A DNA stretch of 64,000 nt. Source: Epithemia pelagica (lineage: Eukaryota > Bacillariophyta > Bacillariophyceae > Surirellales > Surirellaceae). Shown in pieces: positions 1 through 8,433 of the stretch. The number at the start of each line of letters is the position of its first letter. Position 1 is the first letter of the stretch. The stretch lies in contig OX337235.1 in the NCBI GenBank assembly GCA_946965045.2, forward strand, positions 2,675,928 to 2,739,927. The letters are read 5' to 3'. The position numbers and the translations under genes were made by a program. The notes beneath the pieces are model-generated. The model was not told where the DNA came from. It did no database searches and saw nothing but the letters and a program-made list of their open reading frames with translations.

Positions 1-2
1 CA

Positions 3-761
3 TTGATGAAGCTTTCCACCATTTCGCATAGCACAGCGTGGCGATGTATTGCTGCTGCAGGGTTCGTGTTCAAGGAACACCACACGAAAACATACCTCAC
101 TGATCGACACGAAAATGCTGAGAATGTTGCCCACAGAGCTGCTTTTGTCAAGAAGTACTTTAAGTGGGAAGAGCTGTTGTATCGGTGGGTGCAGCTCCCT
201 ACCGAGGATGCAATCAAACTTGAAAACGAAGGGAATGCGGGCAAGGAGAAGCTCTTGCCAAACAGCTTTGTATTTGAGTACACTGATGTAACAACAGGCA
301 AGCAGATGCGGGAGTACCATGTTGATGCCTTCCCAATCAAATTTGAACGGTACATCAAACCAGAAAACACAATTCACAATGGAAACTTGTCACACAGGTT
401 TCCCTCCGACCGCAAACCTGTCATCCTCATCGGCCAGGACGAATCGATCTACAAGCAGTTTTCCTTCTCGTCTAAGGCATGGTACACTAAAGATGGCGCA
501 ACTAAAATGCTGCCAAAGGATGATGGACATGGGATGATGATCAGCACTTTTGTAAGCCGATCATGGGGCTTCCTTATGAACGGAAACCCGTTGCTTGCTG
601 CGAGTCTATTTCGGATTAATGAACTCCGTCTACATGCGACACACAACAAATACGTCTCTACCGAGGCTGCAGTGAACCTCAAGCCCCACAGCTCAAACTC
701 TACGCACCCGCCTGCAATCATCCCGATTGCCGCGGCTACGGACTCCTTGCCGGCTTACCCC
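3..761 (+). pseudogene. N-terminal half of a DDE transposase-like gene, cut by a retrotransposon
   Basis: The reading frame is open from the window edge; the first ATG is at 6, so the true start probably lies outside. The segment at about residues 142-192, with GQDESIYKQ and later DDGHGMMISTFVSRSWGF, resembles the first-aspartate region of a DDE-type transposase family common in fungi and algae, in which an aspartate-glutamate pair precedes a KGEG-like strand and a 'D-F-V-S' strand. The region around INELR...KYVSTEAAVNL also fits. After about residue 228 the frame becomes low-complexity and runs into the LTR at 762. The matching C-terminal part (YHCE...WGYSKK) lies on the other side of the retrotransposon at 14231-14773. 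The middle part, which should carry the second catalytic aspartate, is missing from both sides. The family assignment rests on remembered motif patterns, so confidence is moderate. Confidence 0.55.
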
Positions 762-1527
762 TAGTAGAACTCTCACCGAAAATCATCGGTTAGGTTCAGC
801 ACCTCATCGGTTAGTCGAGTCCCGTGGCTTCAAACATCACCTACATCACCTACATCCACACTACATACCTAGCTTCGCGCTAGCTCAACATATATTTCGG
901 TCGCATATACCAAAAAGTGAGAACAGATTGACGAACGTGCTATCAAGAATCAACTTTGGTCTTGATATCCCATCAACGGACGATCATCCGTTGAACATCC
1001 GAGCCTGACCTATGCCCTAAGCGTGCGCGCCCAAATTCGTCAAGACGCGCGCAAGAACTATCCGAGCGTTGCGACCATGTATCCGACCCAACGGTCTAAG
1101 TACACAAGGCACGAATCACGATCACGCGAGACCATATCATCGTTCCCACTATTTCAAGATTGCAAACAAGGACGCGCCAACAAAACTACATATACCAACT
1201 TTAGCCAAGAATCGTTGAGGCTGTATATGATATACAAGCACATATACATGTTATATACCTCACATACATCAACTCCAACCATTCCAGTCCTATCACCGCC
1301 AAGAACCTATTTCACACGCTCGACAACAAGAATGGAAACCTCACACACCAAACCTAGTAGTAAGCTCACAATCATTAACATTACCATATCATCACGTCTT
1401 CAGTGTCCTGACTATCCCTACGATAGAGCCCTTGGGTTTCCTTTGTTCTCTGACCCGTGGAGAACCTTGGTATCAGTTGGTAATCGATTGTGGCTCTTCT
1501 AGAACGTGTACTGACGGAATTCTACTA
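762..1527 (+). repeat. 5' LTR of the CoDi element
   Basis: This is a 766-bp repeat, same length as the 3' copy, differing by eye at five positions, all transitions. It begins TAGTAGAAC and ends GAATTCTACTA, so its ends form an 8-bp inverted repeat (TAGTAGAA/TTCTACTA) in place of the usual TG...CA. AT-rich stretches such as catatattt and gttatatacc could hold promoter elements, but no TATA box was confirmed. The sequence just downstream (1528 onward, gattaacagtctcacc) should hold the primer binding site; I do not recognise the tRNA. Confidence 0.92.
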
Positions 1528-1566
1528 GATTAACAGTCTCACCTGTCTCATTTCCCCGAAGTTTTC

Positions 1567-2346
1567 ATGTCCAGTGACCCCAATACTCCTGTCCGTCGGA
1601 TCTACAACGCTTTCCAGCAGAGTGGTGACCCAACACAGCAGATTGCCGTCCACCCTGGCGAATTCCTCATCGAGACGCCCTCTAACTCCCCGGAGAAGGC
1701 TAGCACGCCTAATCCGTTCCAGACTCCCGATCAAGTCGTCCCTCCGCCGTCCGACCCGAATCGCCCGCCGAACACCCTTGCACGCCGACCGAGTACACCT
1801 CCTCGCCCGAACCCAACTCGCACCCGACGTACGAGCCGTCTCATCAACGCGCACCTCCGTTACTTCCGCGAGCCATCCGAGTATCAGAGCGACCCGGACC
1901 ACATCCGTTCGACGCTCGAACACGAGGTCTCGTTCGAGTCCGTCCAACCCGTCGTCGACCTAGAGGATATCCAACGACTCCTAGACTTGCTATACCAATC
2001 TCCAAGCTACCGGTACATAGCGACGACCCTATCGACCACCCCATCAGGCTGCCTTCGGGTACGCTTCCTTACTTTCCAGCGTCCGGTCAATTACTTCCAT
2101 ACCATTTGGGTCGTGAACAAGACTAACCAACCTCTTCCTACCTTGACTACCCGTCTCGACGACTACGTTGGTTTCATCCACGTTATCAAGTTGCACCAGG
2201 ACTTCCGTGCCACTATCTTCCCTCTACTCACCCAACCAGTGAACCACCTAGTTGAGGACCAAAACGGCAACGAAGAAGCTACCTCTGTTACTGAGTCTCC
2301 GATTCAACTTGATTACCACAACGAGCCCAGAAGTGACCACGTTTAA
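1567..2346 (+). CDS. Extra ORF upstream of gag in the CoDi element (259 aa, unknown)
   Basis: The ORF starts with ATG 39 bp after the 5' LTR and encodes about 259 residues. Residues about 40-95 are rich in Pro, Arg, Ser and Thr and look disordered; the second half looks folded, with YRYIATTLS and LRVRFLTFQRPVNYFHTIWVV. No known domain is recognised. It is not the gag ORF, which begins at 7297. After removing the piggyBac insertion, about 205 bp separate its stop from the gag start. The piggyBac element entered 7 bp after the stop, so the ORF is intact. It could be a lineage-specific accessory protein or a first gag-like ORF. Confidence 0.6.
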   Translation: MSSDPNTPVRRIYNAFQQSGDPTQQIAVHPGEFLIETPSNSPEKASTPNPFQTPDQVVPPPSDPNRPPNTLARRPSTPPRPNPTRTRRTSRLINAHLRYFREPSEYQSDPDHIRSTLEHEVSFESVQPVVDLEDIQRLLDLLYQSPSYRYIATTLSTTPSGCLRVRFLTFQRPVNYFHTIWVVNKTNQPLPTLTTRLDDYVGFIHVIKLHQDFRATIFPLLTQPVNHLVEDQNGNEEATSVTESPIQLDYHNEPRSDHV

Positions 2347-2352
2347 GTAAAT

Positions 2353-2448
2353 TTAACGCCATTCGTAAAGAACGGGTGTTAAGCTTATGCGAGTAGCATA
2401 TAGTTGTCTCCCATAAAGTTTATGGGAGACAACGTGCTACTCGCTTAG
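2353..2448 (+). repeat. Left piggyBac end: TTAA, terminal inverted repeat and hairpin
   Basis: TTAA at 2353-2356 is followed by the terminal repeat CGCCATTCGTAA (2357-2368). An imperfect hairpin spans 2389-2444: outer arms GCGAGTAGCA/TGCTACTCGC and an inner stem TTGTCTCCCATAAA/TTTATGGGAGACAA around the centre. Such subterminal repeats are typical transposase binding sites; binding here is inferred. Confidence 0.88.
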
Positions 2449-2573
2449 TTGTCTCCCTCCTTAAAACACTAACAGAACCGTGTTAAGCAATGACCACAGT
2501 ATCTTTTTTTCCCCTCATTCATCTCTCATTCATTGAAGGCTACGATCAATCTACAACCTCCTATCAGAAGATC

Positions 2574-3204
2574 ATGGACGGTGAGTTCTTTTCTTTCAAG
2601 AATTCAGTCAGTGAAGTCCTTTTTCTTCATTCTCACCTCACCTTGTTTCGCAGATCTCATTGATTCCGTCGAAATCGCAGAGTCGACCCTCGACGACAAC
2701 AGTGTACCACGCAGTGGCGTGATGGTTCCCTTTACCCTCAAGAAATCGCAAGTGTTGGTAACTGGGGAACAGGGAATAGTCATCGACGAGACTTCTGAAG
2801 CTACCGAAACAAGGTACATTCCCATTGAATATGCTTGCCCCGAAAGCATCGAGAAGATTCTCTACGAGCTAAACAACAACATGCCGCGCACAAAATCGCA
2901 TGGATACATGTACTGGGAAAACGTGTGCTCTATCTGCCAGCAAAACCCTTGCGTTGTTGTCGAACACCTTAGCTACATTCATGAAATCGCCATGCATCTC
3001 AGAAACAAAGGTGAGTCGAACCGTGCAATTCGATACCAGCTATATCGGCGCTTGTCGAATAAGCTTCACGGTCCCCTTGGACGTGGCAACCGAGTTCCAC
3101 TGCCGGATTGTTTGGTAGATTTCGTCCGTGAAAACTTTCCAAATGAAAACACGGATGAACAGTATGTGGGTTTCCGACCTGCTCCCACTGATGGCGATGC
3201 CTAA
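2574..3204 (+). CDS. piggyBac-associated accessory protein (one intron)
   Basis: I place the start at ATG 2574. A short first exon (2574-2580, encoding Met-Asp and one base) is followed by a GTGAGT...CAG intron at 2581-2653 (73 bp), and exon 2 runs to 3204, giving about 185 residues. The intron-free reading from upstream lacks a good start. Visible features are WENVCSICQQNPC (a small Cys cluster) and a C-terminal block with IRYQLYRRL, then GRGNRVPLPDCLVDFVRENFP and YVGFR. This last block resembles a short conserved segment I associate with uncharacterised diatom proteins, but I know no function. It lies tail-to-tail with the transposase. Parts of the same ORF recur in the decayed copy at 26116-26816, so the gene belongs to the transposon family rather than being captured host DNA. 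Confidence 0.7.
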
Positions 3205-3270
3205 ATAGCCTACTAAACATGTACTGTGAACTACGAAATGCTCTCTTCTTTACTTAGATTAGTATTGTCT

Positions 3271-6200
3271 TTACAGTTCATGGATATCGGTGGTTTCGTC
3301 TTCATTGCTTTCAGTGTCGTCGTTGTTGTCGTTCTCGTTTCCGTTGTTGTCATTGGCTTCCTCATTGTCCTCTTGCATGTTTTCACTGCCAGTACTGCGT
3401 CGTCTTTTCCTTGTGTATTCTGGGGACAAACCATGCTTTTCTCGCAAGGCCATTACAAAAGGGTGGTTTTTTTTTTGTTGTGTACTTGTATCTGCCATCC
3501 TCGCCACTTGTCGAACGACACATAAACATTTCCCTGCCATGTGTCGAATGGAGGATTTCAAAGCAAGTATGGTTCGCGAATTCTGGTAGCTTATGAATTT
3601 TCCATCCATCCTCCCGGTCGTCCTTACATGTCACCAGGTGTGCCACAATTCCGCACTTGGCACATTGGCCTACATTTGAAAACAGACCTTTCATTCCAAT
3701 CTCCTTACGTTTCCACCGATGCTCCAACAAACAAACGGCACATCCCATCCGTTTCGAAGTATGAATGGGAACGGGGTAGTGACCATCCTCGCATGCGGTG
3801 TTTCTCTGTACTCCAGTCCGTCAAGCCAATGCATCAACTTCGTCTGCATGCACATAACTGCACATCTCCTGAGCGACGACTGTGTAGAACTCGTGCCTTG
3901 ATAGCTTCGTGCGTCTGGACCGTACCCTGTCACCAGCGGACATGTTCCATGCAATGAACGAATTCAGTAGCATGATGTCCATGATCCCCAGACCGGCTTT
4001 CTTGTACCATTTCTTGAAGTGGACATGGGTGGCAAAACCGCCCATATGGCACCTCATTTGGTCACCATTGTCGATTCCACCCATGTTAGTCTGGTATCGA
4101 ATCAGCATTTGTGGGCAGTTGAAGCTTTCCTTGTTTGGGCCCACTTGACGTCGCACTTGTCCGGTACCAATGTTCTCGTATGTTGACACAAAGCTGACAA
4201 CTTTGGAGTCAACCCATTGTCCAATGATAACACCATTCACTTTGTCATGTGCAAGCTTCATTGTGCCTCGGTTGGTTTTTGTTTTTTTCAGATTCATCAG
4301 TGATTTGCTCCAACCGACCCTGTTGACTCGTACTGTTCCGGTGGCAAGAACTTTGAGGCGATCTCGTAGAATCACAAGAAGTTGTGGTGCCGCATATCTA
4401 TTATCCATAGACAAATGCCTGAAGCCATTGGTCTCCTTGTTTAGCTCCAACGCGTAGCAAGCGTTAACAACAGCCTTCATCGTAGTAGGAAGGCGCCGTG
4501 CTTCATGCCTGATGTAGGAGTTCGTGGCATTTTTGCCTTGATACACATCCATGTGTAAAATGGCGTAACTTGTAGACGACGCCAAAATAAAGAAATCAAC
4601 TCGGAATTTGGCAGGTTTGTCCTTGTTGTACTGACGCACTGGACAGTATCTAGACCGACAACCAATTCCACCTTCATCAAACGAAAGATCTTGAGGAATG
4701 ATAAAAGACCTCTTCGAAGCTGCATTGACTGCCTGTATAAGTTTACGCAATTGGTAACATTTGTCCCCCCCACGTGCGGCGCCTTTTGATTCGGGATGGA
4801 AGGCTCCCCTTATTTGGCGAAACCGAGCCAAACGCATGTACTTAGACGCCCAGCCGGTACTGTCGAGAATTTCTACCGATGGGATGGCAGTGCCAAGACT
4901 GTACATTCGATTGGAGGTGTTGAAATAGGATGCATAACCACCACTGTCGAGTGGTCTCAACGACATCATCAAGATGATACCAAGAAACCTTGTCATTTCT
5001 TGGATAGTGACATCCTTCCACTTCTGTGAGTGAAAATAACCACGCCGACCCATGAGCTCAGGACGGATTTTTTGATGGAAGTAACGATTGGTTGCTGCTG
5101 CCATGTCCGAAATCAGAGACTTCGAAAGTCCACCAACATTGCGCAAACAATCAAAGGGAGTGTTGAACGAATTTGCAACACCGGCCTTCAACCCGTCACT
5201 TCCTCGAAACATCGATCGATGGTGTCGTTCTTGTCCCACCCAGTCGAAAACACTGTCTGACTGACCAACGGTCCGGTAGTGCCATTGTAGATTGTCTATG
5301 AGCACTTTCAGATTTGTTGAATTGTTGGGATCATCGTCGTCGTCTGTTGATTCCGAGTCGTCGCTTTGGACAACATTTTCTTCGTCTTCATTATTGTCAT
5401 CATTGTCGTCATAGTCATCTAAGGGATCGACATTCCTATCAACTGTGGCATTGAAATCCAGTTCATACCCACCATTGTCGTCCTCGTCAGACGAAGAATC
5501 TTCCCCATTCTCTGATGCATCGTCTTCTGTGCTTTCTTCCTGTCGACGCTGTCGCCGTGCAGCTGCCGTAGCTCTTGTAGAGACAGAAGTACTTGTACTG
5601 CCGAAAAGACGGGTTGGAACTTGGGTGGTTGGAGTATCGTTGTTTTCATTGTTCCCATTTTCTGATGGAGAAGGGCCGCCGTTAGGAGCAGTCATTAGAG
5701 CTGCCCGCCCTTGGGCTCTTTCTTGAGTGGATGGCGGGTTGGATGTTGAGCTGCGACGAGAATGACGGCGAGGAGAGCGTCTAAGAGAAGATTCCGGAAC
5801 ATTCCTGATTGCGGCTCGGTGTCGTGCGCGCTCTGCTGTGGAAGGAGGTGGAGGCTGTTGTGTTGATCCGCGACGCTGAACAACAGGAGGTTGTGCATTG
5901 TTGTTGTTCGTAGAATTGTTCTGTTGAGTCGCCACCACAGAAGTTGGGTTTGGTTGGTGCGTTTGCAACTGGCTTGTTTGTTGCGATTGTTGTGTTTGAG
6001 ATGGTTGGTTTCCCCGGCCATGTTGACTTGGGTTGTATTCTTGAATACATTGACGAAGTTTGTCTTTTACTGTCGAGTTGGAGGTGAATTGAGATTTGAT
6101 CCAATTCTGTGGAACCTCGAGAGATGAGAGTGTTGAATTGTCCCATACAATGGAATATACATTTCCATTCTTCTTCGTAGGACACTCTGCAATTTTCCCA

Positions 6201-6724
6201 ACGAGATTTATAGGACGGTTTGTAGGGTTGGGACGAAAGCGACGACAAAATTCCTCGTGGAAGTTTGGATGAATCCAAAAATCGTCAGGTGAGACGAGAT
6301 ACCGTTTCGAGTAGCTAAATCGGGAACGTGGCTTAGTGGATTGACCTCGTTCGGGCAAATGGGCCGGAAGACTTTCCCCTTCGGGTAATAGTTCTTGTGT
6401 CTCGGTATTTGTTTCTTGTCCTTGTGCAATATTTCCGACAGGGTGTGGAGGTGGAGGTGGAACAGGTCGCTCAGCATCGACGGGTGGCTCGCCATCCACA
6501 TTCGCTATTGGTTGTGGTGATGCAGAAATAGCGACAGCATCATCTTGATCATTGTCAACATGAGGTTGGTGATGATCTCTACCAATAGGTTGGGAAGAAT
6601 CTGGATAGGTATGGGCTCGAGGTGCGACGGGTTGATCAGTATCTTCATCGAGGAGTGACTGTGACGAATTCTGCTGTGAGGACTCGTGATCGTCGTTCTC
6701 CGTAGGTACAACTGCAGACGACAT
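3271..6724 (-). pseudogene. piggyBac transposase with a premature stop and a 3' frameshift
   Basis: Starting at ATG 6724, a 967-residue frame runs to a TGA at 3821-3823. The first roughly 480 residues are low-complexity (Gln, Asn, Asp, Ser rich); the rest is the DDE_Tnp_1_7 domain. The three catalytic aspartates are visible: D683 in SFDEGGIG, D774 in SMDNRYA and D885 in GGIDNGDQ. After the TGA the same frame continues through a Cys/His-rich C-terminal domain (CAVCLLEH, CAKCGIVAHLVTC), the zinc-finger region typical of piggyBac transposases. In a 10-base T tract (3467-3476, poly-A on the coding strand) the frame must shift by one to reach a basic and acidic tail ending DIHEL at 3271. That the tail is genuine is supported by a similar tail (TTEVHGL) in the deleted copy at 22278. 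The copy is therefore probably inactive, unless the tract is a sequencing or slippage effect and the stop is read through. Confidence 0.88.
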
Positions 6725-7020
6725 TGCCTTTCGTGGACGTCTTCTTCACTATATGGACCGTCGGAATGGAGAATCCTGCAACGATCGGCCCAAATGGTAG
6801 ATATGTATAAGAGTACAAAGTTGGGCCATGGGCGAAGGATGATCGAAATGAACAAAATTGAGGAAAATCGTCAATTTTTCAAAGCGAAATATCACGCTAA
6901 TGACTGTGTATTTACTGTAGACTATCATATATGAAGTTATTCAGAATTTCAAGATCTTTCCAACGAAGAAGTCAGATTTGACAGAATTTGGTTTTTGATG
7001 AAGTTAATGAAAGTCGAAGT

Positions 7021-7093
7021 TAAGCGAGTAGCGTATAGCTGTCTCGCTTATATGGGAGACAGCTATACGCTACTCGCTTACGAATGGCGTTAA
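7021..7093 (+). repeat. Right piggyBac end: perfect 24-bp hairpin, terminal repeat and TTAA
   Basis: Positions 7021-7044 are the exact reverse complement of 7057-7080, giving a 24-bp stem with a 12-nt loop. The right terminal inverted repeat TTACGAATGGCG (7078-7089) follows, then TTAA at 7090-7093. The stem carries the GCGAGTAGC and GTCT motifs also present at the left end. Confidence 0.9.
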
Positions 7094-7296
7094 GTAGTTT
7101 TCACACCAAACCAGAGACAAGACCGAGTTCCTCACATCCGGGTTACCTTTCGGACATCACATCACACGTGGACATACGTGGTACATCCGGGTTCAAAAGG
7201 CACACCACACATCCGGGTTACAAAACATAACTAAAGTTTTCGACCAAGACATCACAGGACACATATCAACATATCTTATCACCAAGTCAAGCAATC

Positions 7297-8433
7297 ATGG
7301 AACCAACTACACCGACCACACCAGAGTTCAACCCCAATCAAAGTATATCTGATCAAGAAGTCTTTGATCATATTACTCAGGTGTTGTTCAACTTTTCCAA
7401 GGAAAGGGTCGATGTACTCGTGAAATGGATGCACCATCATGCTTTTGATGATATCCTTAGTATCATTGAACATATGGCGATTGACCCTGAGAGGAACATG
7501 GATAGTATGACAAAATACAAGTCAGGAAAACAAATGCACGACCTACATGTCAATACAAGCCAGCAGATCAAGTTGCTTGCCCATTGGTTCCGACAAACGA
7601 GTATCGACATTCAGGGTATACCTTCCAAGGCAACCTGGATGAATCTGACCAAGGCAGAATTTGATCTATGGAGAATAAACACTGACTTTCACTCTGGAAG
7701 CCCTATCACTGACCCAGTATCACCTATGAAATCTCCATCCCATTCGACGTCACCCAAATCGTTTAGTACTACTTCTGCTGCATCACAGTCCCAACTGGAC
7801 CTAACCGCATTCAAGAAGGGAACCAAGCGTGACGCTATGGCATATGAAACATTCAAGGATGAACGATACTACGACACGTTCTGGAGGACTTTCAAGACCA
7901 CAGCAAAAGCCCAAGGTTTATCTAATGTTCTTGACTTCCGATACAAGCCGCCAACGAATGATACGTATGCAACAGAACTTTTCCAAGAGCAACAAATCTT
8001 CCTATACTCCGTCCTTGTGCGCATCATCCAGACTGATCAAGGAAGAGCTTATGTTCGCGAACATGAACATGATGAAGACGCACGAGCAGTGTTACAGAAG
8101 CTTCACACATTGCATACGAAGTCAGACTTAGCAAAACGAGAGGCCTTACGATTAACCAATTACATCTCCAACCTTCGCCTCGATGATACATGGCGTGGAT
8201 CATCACGTCAATTCTTGCTTCATTTCCAAGACAAACTACGTTTACTCGATAACCTTGTTGATCTCTCTGATCGCATACCTGATCACACCAGGATGACGTT
8301 TCTTATGCAAGCTGTCGAGAAGGTACCTGACCTTCGCAGAGTTAAAATCTTGGACAACGTCGTCAACACGAAGTCTGGAGCAAAGTCTTTATGTTATCAG
8401 TCGTACTTCTCCATTTTGATGGACGCAGCATAG
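7297..8433 (+). CDS. Gag-like protein of the CoDi element
   Basis: A 378-residue ORF begins at the first ATG after the roughly 200-bp stretch downstream of piggyBac. It is mostly helical and charged, with a Ser/Pro-rich linker around residues 138-165, as expected for a copia-type capsid protein; no CCHC zinc knuckle is seen. It ends at a TAG (8431-8433). The same frame continues without another stop through 8434-12960 into pol, so gag and pol form one frame with a single amber codon between them. The stop may be suppressed in translation or may be a mutation in a single-ORF element. Confidence 0.8.
   Translation: MEPTTPTTPEFNPNQSISDQEVFDHITQVLFNFSKERVDVLVKWMHHHAFDDILSIIEHMAIDPERNMDSMTKYKSGKQMHDLHVNTSQQIKLLAHWFRQTSIDIQGIPSKATWMNLTKAEFDLWRINTDFHSGSPITDPVSPMKSPSHSTSPKSFSTTSAASQSQLDLTAFKKGTKRDAMAYETFKDERYYDTFWRTFKTTAKAQGLSNVLDFRYKPPTNDTYATELFQEQQIFLYSVLVRIIQTDQGRAYVREHEHDEDARAVLQKLHTLHTKSDLAKREALRLTNYISNLRLDDTWRGSSRQFLLHFQDKLRLLDNLVDLSDRIPDHTRMTFLMQAVEKVPDLRRVKILDNVVNTKSGAKSLCYQSYFSILMDAA

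Larger units (their letters stand above)
2357..7089 (-). mobile_element. piggyBac DNA transposon inserted in the CoDi leader
   Basis: The element is flanked by a TTAA duplication (2353-2356 and 7090-7093), the piggyBac hallmark. Its ends are inverted repeats, CGCCATTCGTAA on the left and TTACGAATGGCG on the right. Each end carries a subterminal hairpin (2389-2444 and 7021-7080) that shares the GCGAGTAGC...GCTACTCGC and GTCTCCC...GGGAGAC motifs. It holds two convergent genes: a plus-strand accessory ORF (2574-3204) and a minus-strand transposase (3271-6724). A 0.9-kb internally deleted copy at 21963-22860 and a decayed copy near 26-27 kb belong to the same family. Confidence 0.93.

Noticed and set aside
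1023-1502. 159-residue ORF inside the 5' LTR, repeated at 13222-13701
   Set aside because: It lies wholly inside both LTRs, starts without a good context and has no domain; its identity in both copies is explained by LTR duplication.
3226-3525. Hydrophobic Val/Leu-rich plus-strand ORF
   Set aside because: It is the antisense of the Asp/Asn-rich acidic tail of the piggyBac transposase.
3815-3830. Selenocysteine or a short intron at the TGA in the piggyBac transposase
   Set aside because: No selenocysteine element is recognisable, and the only GT...AG pair nearby would be about 30 bp, too short for an intron.
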